Source: Diphasiastrum complanatum (lineage: Eukaryota; Streptophyta; Lycopodiopsida; Lycopodiales; Lycopodiaceae). From it: a DNA stretch of 64,000 nt. Each line of letters begins with the position of its first letter. The stretch's first letter is position 1. The DNA lies in the NCBI GenBank assembly GCA_029204225.1, contig CM055097.1:46211038-46275037 (forward strand), given 5' to 3'. Of the stretch, positions 1-10,041 are shown in pieces. Both the position numbers and the translations under genes were made by a program. The notes beneath the pieces are model-generated. The model made no database searches. It was not told the DNA's origin and worked only from the letters and a program-made list of their open reading frames with translations.

Positions 1-1
1 T

Positions 2-295
2 ATTTGTTGCTTTTAATATATTGTATGCTTATATATTTACGTACATTGACTTGGCACCGGATTTTACAAATAACATTTTGGGAGGACAGACAAGTGACAT
101 ATAACAAAATTGTTGATGAATACCATAACAATCAACGATATATGTACAGTATACGAAATTTGGGCATCTGGAAAAAGGCCACTCCATTTCAATTTGCAGC
201 ATCGCCAAAAACTCTTTTCGGCCACGTTCCTTTTGGACAAATCAAAGCCCGGTTACGTACAGGTCATCAAGTACAAACACGTGAAAACGACATGA
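2..295 (+). pseudogene. Unrecognised coding-like fragment upstream of the zinc-ribbon ORF
   Basis: Two overlapping frames are open. One runs to a stop at 321, the other (first ATG at 116) stops at 295 and reads like the C-terminal end of a protein with alternating hydrophobic strands and basic residues. It lies about 140 bp upstream of the next ORF on the same strand, and a GT...AG interval (about 300-420) could be an intron or a spacer. I do not recognise the family. It may be the end of a gene that starts left of the window. Confidence 0.25.
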
Positions 296-433
296 AAGAG
301 GTGAATTTCATATTTTTGTAACATGATAACTAGGAAAACCAAAAAATGATTTTTTTAAATCGGTGGTACGTATCTTTTAGTATATATAGGAATTTTTTTT
401 AAATATATTTATGTGTATTTAGACGCGTTGCCT

Positions 434-823
434 ATGACTATGAAGATAGTAGGACGGCTTCGCAAAACTGGATTAAATGCACCATTTTCTAAATATGTTT
501 GTATGGTATGCAAACAAGATCAGTATCGATTCCGGACTGATTTCCCATTTTGTTTTCGTTGTATGAAAACGACACAACTGGAGCTGATTCCAGTGATGAA
601 CTGTACTATCATTGTTCCACACGGTATACATAACATAAAAATCAAAGCTGAATGGATTGATCGCATATTCCAGCTACCAAAACTGTTCCCGGACATGGAA
701 CGAGAAGATTACCATGGTCTGCAAGAATTACTCGCAACTAGACAGGTTCATGGAAGGTTTACTTTGGACAATGGACAATATGTCAGTAATTATCAACGAA
801 TTGACATGGAGCTGGTTCTATAA
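434..823 (+). CDS. Unrecognised small protein with a four-cysteine zinc-ribbon motif
   Basis: The frame is open from 413 and the first ATG is at 434 (a second is at 440), giving about 129 residues ending at 823. The clearest feature is a Cys-x2-Cys-x13-Cys-x2-Cys motif about 30 residues in, followed by alternating hydrophobic positions that could be beta strands. A zinc ribbon inserted in an OB fold, as at the C-terminus of replication protein A large subunits, has this general layout, but the match is only to spacing. An AATAAA-like run follows at about 890-900. No intron is visible. With the two ORFs beyond copia A it could form a compact same-strand cluster. It could instead be a lineage-specific plant gene or a chance ORF. 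Confidence 0.4.
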   Translation: MTMKIVGRLRKTGLNAPFSKYVCMVCKQDQYRFRTDFPFCFRCMKTTQLELIPVMNCTIIVPHGIHNIKIKAEWIDRIFQLPKLFPDMEREDYHGLQELLATRQVHGRFTLDNGQYVSNYQRIDMELVL

Positions 824-1312
824 AAATATGTGTTACGTTCAAAAGTTCAAATACAACTACGACTAGCACCGACATTTAAGTTTTGTTTTTAAATAAATAA
901 TAATTGTGCAAGTTATGTAATTTAAGTACATATCACATGTTAATAAATCTCAGTTCTTTTTCGTTATTTATTTGTTCCAAGAATTTCAGTTGCCTACTGC
1001 ATGTTTTTTTATAATGTATAATCGTTGAGCATTGTATAGAACCATAGCTATAATCTAGATACTACATGCTTGAATTGAATTAGGCGATTTCATAACTATC
1101 TGAATAACAAGCAATATAACCAATTTAATAAAATAGCCAAATATCACAGAAATTACATTATAATTTTTACTATTGTTAGGTCGTAGAACAAGCAATCTAC
1201 TGGCATATGGTCTTCTTTCTTGTTACAAATACCTGATCAACGCAAAAGTTTCACTTAAATTACTCTATTACCTTTTACGTATTTCATGTGTGCTGCTAAA
1301 TACCATATATAC
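824..1312. other. AT-rich flank, no gene seen
   Basis: AT-rich sequence between the zinc-ribbon ORF and the LTR of copia A. The first 80 bases could be a 3' untranslated region. Nothing else is recognised. Confidence 0.5.
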
Positions 1313-1743
1313 TGTCAGATTTTGAAATACAAATTCTAGATGGAGATACTAGTCCTACTAGCACTCACACAAAACCAAACATAGAGAGAAAACATATCAT
1401 AGGAGAATTGAGCAAATGCTCTAGCTCATTGAATTGAATGGAATAATTGAGGTGGGGCACCAATCTTCTTATATAGTTTCTCTGATGATTGATAAAAGCT
1501 AATGAGCCTAAAGTAAATAGCAAAATAGGAAAAAGTTATCTACTAATAATACTACCTATATATGGTAAGAACTAAAAATGAAGTTCTAAGTACTAAATAG
1601 ATCATAATCAATTCGTAGTGCGCCCACCTACATGCATAAGTATAAAAAATGAATTTACTATAAATAGAATGGCCCCTAAAAATAGCACGCAGGCATGGCC
1701 AAACTATCATTAAGGGGTGTCAAATAAACATTAATTCCTAACA
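1313..1743 (-). repeat. 3' LTR of copia A
   Basis: On the minus strand a purine tract (AAGGGGGAG) ends directly at TGTTAG, and the LTR runs to about CTGACA at 1313, giving TG...CA ends with short imperfect inverted termini. A TATATAAG-like promoter box lies near 1470-1480. The distal boundary is inferred because no 5' LTR remains for comparison. Confidence 0.6.
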
Positions 1744-2512
1744 CTCCCCCTTACTATTTACTTTGTTATCTATTACTCCTAGAAGTTCTCTAAACTTCTG
1801 AATTTTTTTTTTGCCAAGACGTTTGGGGTAAAGATATCTGCAACTTGTTCTTCCGTAGGCTCCACTTCCCCTGAAAGTAGATGGATCATTGGTTTTCAAT
1901 AGTGTAGCCATGTAAGCAAAGTGTACATCCCCATCCTTATGATGATCCTCCCGTCCATCCTCCTGTCGACCCTGATCTTCATGTTGCTTTTCAACTCTAG
2001 CTGATCTCCTAGTCTCTTGTGTACTGGATTCTCCTTGTTCCATAATAACACTATCCTTGATAGTTTGTACCATCTAGGCAATGTTCTAGCTTCTGATGTA
2101 GGATGCTTCCTGCTTGGTCAAGTAGGAGGTGAATAAGTATCCCATATACCTGACCTCTCCTTCCTCTTTCCTATCTCAACCAAAGACACTTTAGGTTTTT
2201 GAATTGGCGTAGGCGATACATATATTGATTCAGGTTCCTGTAATAACTCATCACATAATGTAGGAATTCCACCATCTTGATCTTTATCAAAATATATCTC
2301 TACATCTTTATGAGTTGTCATCAAAGATTACATCCCTACTTATGATTATTTTCTTACCCTCCATGTCATATAACCTGTATCCCTTCTCTTGATTATCATA
2401 ACCAAGAAATAAACATTTGGTCGCCTTAGAATCCAATTTGCTCCTATAATCCTTAGGTATGTCAGAATAAGCAATACTTCCAAACACTCTCAAATGACTT
2501 GTATCTCGCTTC
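1744..2512 (-). pseudogene. Copia A integrase C-terminus, linker and RNase H tail
   Basis: The frame 2308-2493 carries the integrase C-terminal signature (RVFGS, GYR.YD, SRDVIFDD). 2118-2324 and 1896-2081 are the variable linker before the reverse transcriptase. Near 1870 the frame changes to GEVEPTEEQVADIF, the end of RNase H, so about 1.3 kb coding for reverse transcriptase has been lost. The remainder is a relic and not a functional polyprotein. Confidence 0.8.
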
Positions 2513-2905
2513 TATTAAAATTTCACAATTCTAGCTTGGCCAATTATGGTCACATGCATGGTAATTGGCAAGATGGCCATGTAAATAGATGCCACACGTG
2601 CCAAATCACATAGGATGCTTTTCAATAAGTTCATTCCTCGTATTACATTGTGATAGCATCTTCGAAATGAGGCAAAAATGTGTTTGGATAGGCTAGAGAA
2701 ATTCTAGGATTTAAAAATAGCATGTTTCACATTGTTTTTGGATCTTGAGATCTTGACCCCAAGTTAGGGTGGATCCAATGACCTATTAGGTAAGATATTA
2801 GGGTTAGGGTATGAAAAGTTCAGAGGTACCCTAATATGCTCAGATCCGAGCTTGAAATGTATAAATGCATGATGGGATCTTTTTGCTGAGTTATAGCTGT
2901 AAAAA
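2513..2905 (+). repeat. 5' LTR of copia B
   Basis: The first about 370 bases match the 3' LTR with scattered changes and one extra insertion (around 2695-2720). After GATGGGATCT (2880) similarity stops and resumes only weakly near TTTTGCTG...TGTAAAA. The simplest reading is an internal deletion of roughly 285 bp in this LTR. The end point is approximate. Confidence 0.6.
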
Positions 2906-3507
2906 CCGAGATTGACCCATTTCCATTCAACCAAACCAAATTAGAAAGTTTGAGTTGAATCTTGGAGTACATGTCTCTTAGTAAAGATTTTCATAAGGAT
3001 TTGAATGCCACCACTCTTTAGAAGTTTGGATCAGTCATTTGAGAGCTTAATTAGGTCATTCTTAGGCTTCTTAAGGTCCTAAAATACACCTTTTAGGTTC
3101 AGATCAAGTGTTTTGATGATTTTTTCATCTAGAAATGTAAAACTAGTGAAAGATGTGTTTCTATTCTACTTGGTTTTGGATAGGTTTGTGATTGAGTATG
3201 TCAATGTGATTTAATATGAATTTAAGAGGATCTCTTTGTAAGACATTTGTGTGTTATAAAGTGCTTTTGGTTTAGTATAGGTGGATTCACCCTTCTTGTG
3301 AAGTCGAGATCAAGCAGGAGACTAGTTATAGTAAATTTGGATCTAGTTTGGATCTAGAAAATAAATCAAGCTCAAGATCACCTTAGATCTTGTTGAGAAA
3401 TCAAAGATTAATTCATCTCAGGTCTCAAAGAGAGTGGGATAGCTAGTAGTGATCATATCTTGTACAATCTATCTTGTTTCTTTGAATCTATCTCCCTATC
3501 ATTGAAG

Positions 3508-4095
3508 ATGGCATCCATAAGTGCCTATCTTTTGGATTGTAGTGATAGATTGAACTCTTTAAATTATTCAGCTTGGAAGTTAAGAATGGAATCCATCCTT
3601 ATCATGCAAGATTTGATAGATATTGTGAATGGAGAGAAAGATGAGCAAATCCATCCACAAGAAGCAACTAAATACAAGAGAAGGTGCAAGATTGCACTTC
3701 ATTGTATTAAGATGAATGTTGCAAATGATTTTCTCAAAGAAGTACGAGAATGTACCTCAGCCCAAGAGGCTTGGGAGACTCTTCAAAAGATCTATGAGTC
3801 CAAGAATACCTCAAGGTTACCTTCCTTGAAGAACCAAGTTCTTCAATGCTTCCAAGGGAGGAGTGAGAGTGGACATTAATTTGTTTTGAGAGTAAAAGAT
3901 TTGAACAAAGAGCTTACTTATGTTGGTGAACCTACTAAAGAGAGTGAGCTTGTGAAAATAGTTTTAAATGGCTTATGTAGTGATTTTACTAACCTTGTCC
4001 AAAGCTATGCCATCATGGGAAACTTGCCTACAATTGAAGACCTTCAAAGTGTGTTGATGCCCGAGAGTAGGAAGGCTCATATGAAAAGCATCATA
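3508..4095 (+). pseudogene. Copia B gag
   Basis: ATG at 3508 starts a typical copia gag with a conserved W-K-R-M-E-S segment (YSAWKLRMESIL) about 20 residues in, and an alpha-helical UBN2-like capsid region. A stop at 3877-3879 interrupts it and the frame continues at 3886. After about residue 190 the sequence jumps into the integrase core (DNGGEYIS, around 4115), so the nucleocapsid zinc knuckle and protease are lost. Gag would normally form the virus-like particle. Confidence 0.8.
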
Positions 4096-4099
4096 ATCA

Positions 4100-4745
4100 C
4101 AAGATCAAGTTCTTTAGAAGTGATAATGGAGGAGAATATATCTCCAATGAATTTAAAGACTTTTGTGATCAAAAAGGGATCAAGAAGGAGTTATCTTGCC
4201 CCTACACTCCTCAACAAAATGGGATGGACGAGAGGAGAAATAGGACATTATGTGAGTGTTCTAAAGCTCTAAGGTTAGATGCATGCCTACCTAAGTCTTT
4301 TTGGGGAGAAGCTCTCACATGTGCTAACTTCTTATGTAATAGAGTTCCATGTTGCTCTATAAATGGTAAAACATCTTATGAGTTATTGTATGGAGAAAAT
4401 CCTAATCTCAAAAGCTTGAAGGTGTTTGGATGCATTTGCTATGTACATGTCCCTTTGGACAAAAGAACCAAGGAGGATCCATCATCCATGAAGGGGATCA
4501 TGGTAGGTTATGGCAATGCAAGCAAAGGTTACAAAATCTACATTCCCTCTTCTCAAAAGGTTTTCATTTCTAGAGATATCATTTTTGATGAGACTAGAAT
4601 GCATAAGCTTGAAGATGATTCATCTAACCACTCTATTGGAAGAGAGGTACCCGAGATCAAGGAGGAGCTTGATCACAAGGAGGAGCTAGAACCAAGAACA
4701 CCAAGCACACCAATATATTCACAAGGTCAAGGATGGAGCCATTAA
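4100..4745 (+). pseudogene. Copia B integrase C-terminal half
   Basis: Starts within the second catalytic Asp block (DNGGEY) and runs through the PQQNG motif, where the usual NGVAERKNRT is altered to NGMDERRNRT. It continues with FWGEAL, the C-terminal VFGC and SRDIIFDE blocks, and an acidic linker. A frame change occurs near 4225. The N-terminal HHCC zinc domain and the first catalytic Asp are missing, so no active integrase could be made. Confidence 0.85.
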
Positions 4746-4869
4746 GGCTCACATACAAGGACAAGGGTAAGCAAGCCGAGGGAAGTAATTCTTCTTATGC
4801 CTTCATCACATCTTTTGAAGAGATTCAAATGTTAGTGAAGCTTTAGAATCAAAGGAGTGGTTTCAAGCT

Positions 4870-6126
4870 ATGTGTGATGAGTACAATGCATTGATGGAGA
4901 ATGATACTTGGATGCTTGTTGATCTACCTTTGGATAGGAATGTAATTGGATGTAAGTGGGTTTTTAAGCTCAAGTTGAATCAAGATGGGAGTGTTTCTAA
5001 GCACAAGGCAAGGCTTGTAGCCAAGGGGTATGCTCAATCAAAGGGCATAGATTATGACGAGACCTTTGCACCCGTGGCAAAGATGGTCACCATAAGACTA
5101 ATCATTGCTCTTGCTTCTAACTTTGATTGGTTATTGTCTCAAATGGATGGGTCAAATGCTTTCTTAAATGGTCATTTGAAAGAGGATATATTCATGGAGC
5201 AGCCCGAGGGCTTCATCAAGCAAGGTATGGAAGACAAGGTGTGTCATCTCAAGAGGGGCTTGTACGGTTTGAAACAAGTAGCTTCTAGAACTTGGAACAC
5301 AAGGCTCAATACTTTTCTTATCTCTATTGGATTTACTCCTAGTGAGTATGATCCCAATTTGTACATAACATTTAGTGCAAAAGACATTGTACTTTTATTA
5401 CTTTATGTTGATGATATCATACTTAGTGGAGATGATCTAGAAGGTATTGAGAAAACTAAGCTAGATCTATCCAAAGAGTTCAAGATGGTAGATCTTGGGC
5501 TTTTGCACTTCATTTTGGGTATGGAAGTACTTATATCTTTAGATTATGTCTTTATTTGTCAATATAAGTATGCCATTTCATTACTCAATAGATTTAACAT
5601 GCACGGATGCAAGCATGTAGAGACTCCTATAGAGCATGATGTAAAAGTGCCCAATAAAGAGAATGAAAGATCCTTCAAGGACATCACTCTTTATAGGCTA
5701 CTTATTGGCTCCTTAATGTGGATAACCATAACAAGACCTGATCTTTGCTATAGTGTTTGCAAGCTTAGTCAAAATATGCAAGATCCAGTAGTTATCCATT
5801 GGAAATGTGCCAAAAGAATATTAAGATACATCTCAGGCACACTAGATTTTGGGATCCTTTATAGAGGTGAATCCATTGACTTGCATGCTTTTCGTGATTC
5901 AGATTTTGCAGGGGACAAAAAGGATAGAAAGTCAACAAGTGCCTTTGCAACTTTCATTGGAAAAGGTGTAGTTTCTTGGCTATCAAAGAAACAAGAAACA
6001 ATTTCTCTTTCATCAACCGAGGCGGAGTATAAGGCTCTAACAACCACAACCAAGGATGTTCTATGGATCAAGAGGTTGCTTGAGGAGCTCAAGGTGATTA
6101 GATCAGGTGTCATTCCACTCATCTAA
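4870..6126 (+). CDS. Copia B reverse transcriptase-RNase H, long open frame
   Basis: An uninterrupted 418-residue frame covers the copia reverse transcriptase: CKWVFKLK, KARLVAKGY, the QMDGSNAFLNG block (usual form QMDVKNAFLNG), GLYGLKQ, and the catalytic YVDD (LLYVDDIIL) at about residue 180. It continues into RNase H (DSDFAGD, SLSSTEAEYKAL). A stop at 6124-6126 ends it shortly after the E-A-E-Y block. The remaining RNase H residues, including HIEI and ADILTKPL, continue in frame to about 6350. The enzyme would copy element RNA to DNA. The lost gag-protease region makes it non-autonomous. Confidence 0.9.
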   Translation: MCDEYNALMENDTWMLVDLPLDRNVIGCKWVFKLKLNQDGSVSKHKARLVAKGYAQSKGIDYDETFAPVAKMVTIRLIIALASNFDWLLSQMDGSNAFLNGHLKEDIFMEQPEGFIKQGMEDKVCHLKRGLYGLKQVASRTWNTRLNTFLISIGFTPSEYDPNLYITFSAKDIVLLLLYVDDIILSGDDLEGIEKTKLDLSKEFKMVDLGLLHFILGMEVLISLDYVFICQYKYAISLLNRFNMHGCKHVETPIEHDVKVPNKENERSFKDITLYRLLIGSLMWITITRPDLCYSVCKLSQNMQDPVVIHWKCAKRILRYISGTLDFGILYRGESIDLHAFRDSDFAGDKKDRKSTSAFATFIGKGVVSWLSKKQETISLSSTEAEYKALTTTTKDVLWIKRLLEELKVIRSGVIPLI

Positions 6127-6371
6127 AATGACAACATCTCAGCCCAACACCTAGCATCCAATCCAATCTACCATGCAAGGAGCAAACACATAGAGATTGC
6201 TCACCACTTTGTAAGAGATAAGGTCCAAGCTAAGGAGGTCTCATTGGAGGAAGAATGCATAGCTGATATATTGACAAAGCCTCTTCAAAAAAATGTTTTT
6301 TTGAATCTTAGATTAGCCCTTGTCTTAATTAGTAAAGCTATGTTATCATCTAGCTAAATTGTGAAGAGGGG

Positions 6372-7031
6372 TATTAAAATTTCACAATTCTAGCTTGGCC
6401 AATTTTGGTCACATGCATTGTAATTGGCAAGATGTCCATGTAAATAGATGCCACACATGCCAAATCACATAGGATGCTTTTCAATAAGCTCATTCCTCAT
6501 ATTACATTGTGATAGCATCTTCGAAATGAGAAAAAAATGTGTTTGGATAGGCTAGCATGTTTTACATTGTTTTTTGATCTTGAGATCTTGACCCCAAGTT
6601 AGGGTGGATCCAATGATGTATTAGGTTAGATATTAGGGTTAGGGTATGAAAAGTTAAGAGGTTCCCTAATATGCTCAGATCCGAGCTTGAAATGTATAAA
6701 TGCATGATGGGATCTCCATCAAATTATCAAGAAAAATTGAGTTTTTCCACTTCTATCATCATTGTCTTTTGGTGATGAGTTCTAGCTATTGGATGTGAGT
6801 GTTCTTATGCATTAATTGATTGGTTTGGAAGGTACTAAACATGTTTTATAGGTATGAGAAGCTTGTTGTACTTTACTTTGGTTCATTTGATCAAATCTAT
6901 GAGCCTAATGTGGAGTTAAATGCCAAATAAGTCTTGATTCTAGCTCATAGTTTGGATCTAGATCTTTGATTTGTGCATCCTCCATCACTTTTAGGATTGA
7001 TTGGGATTCATTTTGCTGTAAAATTTTGTCA
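6372..7031 (+). repeat. 3' LTR of copia B
   Basis: It follows a purine-rich tract (GTGAAGAGGGG) directly after the RNase H tail and ends at TTTTGTCA just before the GCTTC duplication. At about 660 bp it is longer than the matching 5' repeat. Confidence 0.7.
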
Positions 7032-7036
7032 GCTTC

Positions 7037-7690
7037 CGACCCATGTAAGCTTCCTCTAGAGTTCGATTCTCTACAACCTTTGTAGGACTTCGATTCAAAA
7101 GATAAATCATCGTCTTAACTGCTTCACCCCAAAACATATTTAAAAGATTTTCACTCTTGAGCATACTCCTTGCAGTTTCCACTATGAATCGGTTCTTTCT
7201 TTCTGCAACTCCATTTTGTTGAGGCATGTTCGTATTTGCAAATTGTCTCTTTATACCATGATCCTTGCAAAACACCTAAAATTTAGTAGAAAGATTCTCT
7301 CCCCCTTTGTCCTAGCGAAGTATCTTAATTTGTCTATTTGTTTCTTTCTCCAGCTGTGTCTTAAACCATGTGAAATATTTGAAAGCTTCACCTTTATTCT
7401 TCAAAAGATAGATCCACGTCTTCCTAGAATAGTCATCTACAAACACCATAAAGTAACTTGCTCCCCCATAAGATTGAGTCTTCATAGAACCACACAAATC
7501 TGTATGAACAAGTTCTAGAACATTTTTCGCCCTAAATGTACTAGGCAAAAATTTCTCTATATGATGCTTGCCTAAGACACAATCTTCACAAACCTTGTGA
7601 TCAGAAACGACTTGAGATAGATCTATAACCATGTTAAATTTTCTCAAGACTTGTAGACTTTTGTAATTCAAATGTCTATACCTCTCATGC
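7037..7690 (-). pseudogene. Copia A GAG-pre-integrase and integrase core
   Basis: Minus-strand frames at 7312-7671 and 6991-7275 carry CEDCVLGK (zinc CxxC), HTDLCGSM (first catalytic Asp), FVDDYSRKTW, and PQQNGVAERKNR with FWGEAVKT. The Asp block between the two frames reads DKGGEN instead of DNGGEY, and a stop and frame change separate them. The last 15 or so residues of the 6991 frame are copia B sequence. Catalytic changes and stops make it inactive. Confidence 0.85.
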
Positions 7691-8810
7691 TATAATTTAC
7701 TCAATGATTCAGTATCTGTGACACTTGCGTGATGATCCACCACCTGAGCTTGAACTTTATACAATCGCCCTGCAAGTATGCCCTCAGCTATTACTTCATC
7801 ATTTTTCTTCTTGATGAGACACCTTTGTTCATCAAACTGCACCACCATGTGTTGCTTTGCAATAGCTGATAGTGATAGCACGTTTTTTTTTATTCCTGGT
7901 ACATAAAGCACATCCTTTATGTTTCCAATCTTCCCTGAAAGTAGTTGTACTTGTACTTTTCCAACTCCCTTTATATCATATGTCTAGTTGTCCCCCAACT
8001 TCACATTTGACCCATCATCTAATTTTTGAAAATTAGATAGCCAGTCTCGCCTAAGTATCATGTGCTTTAAAGCTCCTGAATCAATAAACCAAAAATCTTC
8101 TTCCTTTGAGAAGGCACTACCAGAAAATGTCGATGCTGAGAACAACTCATAGTCTTCAAAATCTAAAGCACTCAATTTTGCATTAGAAGTTTCTTCTTCT
8201 TCAGCAAAATTTCCATCCTGCTTTTTCTTGAATTTGTTGTGCCAGCACTCCTTTGCATAATGTCCTGAATTTTTACAAATGAAGCAGTTTCCTTTTCGAA
8301 CCACTTTCTTTTCATCTTCTGACTGATTAGATTGATTCTCCTCCATATCTTGCTCTTTTTCTTCTTCTTCTTTCCTTTGTCACCCTTCTTGGAACTTTGC
8401 TCTTGTTTCTTTGCCAGAAATGCCCGTTCCTTGAAATCATCCATGTTGACAATATTTTGTCGTCTCATTTCTTCCTGTAGTAAGATGACATTTAGCTCAT
8501 CGAAAGAAGGCCTCGTTTCTTTTGATGGTAACATCACTACAAAATTTTGATAGGCCAAAAGTAGACTATTAAGTATAATGGATACCAAAACTGAATCTTG
8601 AACACTTTCTCCAACTGCGATAAGTTGGCCTCTCAGATCTTCACTCGAGTAAAGTAGTCCGTTATTGATTCACCTGAACCCATCTTCAACGTGTGAAGCT
8701 TATTAGTCAAGAACATGATTTGTGACTGATTTACTGTCTCATACAAGTTCTTCAGTATATCCCAAGCCTCCTTGGGTCCAGCAACATCTCTAATATGAGG
8801 TATAATCATA
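7690..8810 (-). pseudogene. Copia A gag and protease
   Basis: On the minus strand a truncated gag (from about 8810) is followed by a Lys-rich segment and the nucleocapsid knuckle CFICKNSGHYAKEC (CCHC). The retropepsin active site FIDSG and the downstream protease follow to about 7700, including LYVPGIKKNVLS. The first 80-100 residues of gag are missing at the 8810 break. Frameshifts occur near 8590 and 8340. This is normal copia gene order. Confidence 0.85.
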
Positions 8811-9003
8811 TTCTATCATCTTTTTTTATCTTTAAATTCAGAGACATTACATATGATCTGCATGATTATTTATTACACATTTTGTATTATGCAAGATCAC
8901 TATTAATTACATATCATGAAAAGTCGTTCACTTGTCACAATTATTTGACTTCAAATTGTATCTTGTAAAAACCAGGTTTACAAGCGCAGACCATGTCTGG
9001 TAA
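8811..9003. other. Junction between copia A and unrecognised ORFs
   Basis: AT-rich sequence without clear retrotransposon similarity. The copia A gag stops near 8810 without an LTR, so a deletion or a later rearrangement ends the element here. Confidence 0.4.
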
Positions 9004-9912
9004 ACAACATACGTCTTAAATAGGGTACCCATCAATGAAGAAAGGTATTTGGCAAAGTCATCATTGTCACAGATGACTTTAGAAGAAAATGTCACTCATC
9101 GCGACATTCCTAAAAAATTTGTGATCAACTCTCATCAAGAAGTCCTATCTGCAATCAAGCTTTCCAAAAGTACTAATCCTGGCCATCGACAGTTTCTATT
9201 GCTTTCGGTACACGATTATATTGCATTTTTTGATAATCCAACATTTGAATGGGTGATACGAAGTTCGTATCTAAGCAATATATATTGTCATCGCTCACAA
9301 TACAACAACATGGAATATGTACTCGCATTGATACTGGAGATACAGGGAAAACTAGCTCGAAATCATGCATTGACAAAAGAGACAATTGATGTTCTTTGTA
9401 ATAGCTCGTTTTGGAACAATGTATCTATAGACATTACACTTCACCAAATGAAGATGCGATTGTCAATAGGTGTTTGTCATTTTTGTGCATTGTTTGATAT
9501 TCTGTACGAAACTCCGGATGTTTTTAGTTTTTCGATATTGACACAAAATGACTGCAATTCCATAGTTGGTGAACAACTCTCTTTTATTGAGGGAGACCTC
9601 CTAGATGTCTCAAAAATACAAAAGCGTGTATTCCAGGCATTATGTTATTTTATTGTTGACAAAATAGTCTGTTCATATGAATCAAAGCTAAAAATGCATT
9701 GGAGCAGTATCGCAGCTTGTATCTATCAGCGAAAACACTCCACGACAAATACTATAGCTGTGAATTGGGCTTCGACCATTGGAAAGTTGTGCATCATTGA
9801 CATTGTTCGTGTAGCGCATCGTGATTTACAACAACGTCATCACAAAATTGCTACAAACATTGACATATTCATTGAAACTACCGAATACATTCTTAGTTTA
9901 CTTGAATATTAA
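9004..9912 (+). CDS. Unrecognised 280-300-residue protein, single uninterrupted frame
   Basis: The frame is open from 9004. The first ATG is at 9070 and the stop is at 9910-9912, giving about 280 residues from the ATG. No intron or stop occurs, which is unusual next to such decayed elements. The protein is rich in Ile, His, Cys and aromatic residues and is predicted mostly helical. There is no signal peptide and no transmembrane run long enough to call. It shows no copia, gypsy or hAT motif. It is followed 130 bp later by another same-strand ORF. It could be a captured or endogenised viral gene or an orphan plant gene. I cannot assign a function. Confidence 0.45.
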   Translation, partial: TTYVLNRVPINEERYLAKSSLSQMTLEENVTHRDIPKKFVINSHQEVLSAIKLSKSTNPGHRQFLLLSVHDYIAFFDNPTFEWVIRSSYLSNIYCHRSQYNNMEYVLALILEIQGKLARNHALTKETIDVLCNSSFWNNVSIDITLHQMKMRLSIGVCHFCALFDILYETPDVFSFSILTQNDCNSIVGEQLSFIEGDLLDVSKIQKRVFQALCYFIVDKIVCSYESKLKMHWSSIAACIYQRKHSTTNTIAVNWASTIGKLCIIDIVRVAHRDLQQRHHKIATNIDIFIETTEYILSLLEY

Positions 9913-10041
9913 ACGTGCCTGAAAAAAATAGGTATGTCTATTTCAATGAAAGACCTTGTACAAGTTTAAATTGTTTAGCTAAAATTATTAAATAGAAAAC
10001 AAGGTCATTTTATGTCTATTTTATATTAATTATTTTATTTG

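Larger units (their letters stand above)
2513..7031 (+). mobile_element. Ty1/copia retrotransposon B inserted in copia A, flanked by GCTTC
   Basis: The element begins TATTAAAATTTC at 2513 and its second terminal repeat begins at 6372. It is flanked by GCTTC at 2508-2512 and GCTTC at 7032-7036. Removing the element plus one GCTTC restores the copia A integrase reading frame exactly (GRK joined to RDTSHLRVFG on the minus strand), which establishes a 5-bp target duplication. Internally gag is followed by a deletion into mid-integrase, then reverse transcriptase and RNase H. The zinc knuckle, protease and GAG-pre-integrase region are missing. Confidence 0.92.
1313..8810 (-). mobile_element. Ty1/copia retrotransposon A, internally deleted and split by copia B
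   Basis: Read on the minus strand, gag begins truncated at about 8810 and runs through a CCHC zinc knuckle, protease, GAG-pre-integrase and integrase to about 7037. Copia B interrupts it. The integrase resumes at 2512 with the conserved SHLRVFG block, then a proline/acid-rich linker. The reverse transcriptase and most of RNase H are absent: the linker joins directly to an RNase H tail (EQVADIF) near 1870. A polypurine tract and a TG-starting LTR follow at 1743. The 5' LTR and the gag N-terminus are missing. Several stops and frameshifts are present, so the element cannot move on its own. Confidence 0.85.

Noticed and set aside
5859-6122. Minus-strand ORF opposite copia B RNase H
   Set aside because: Shadow of the plus-strand RNase H frame.
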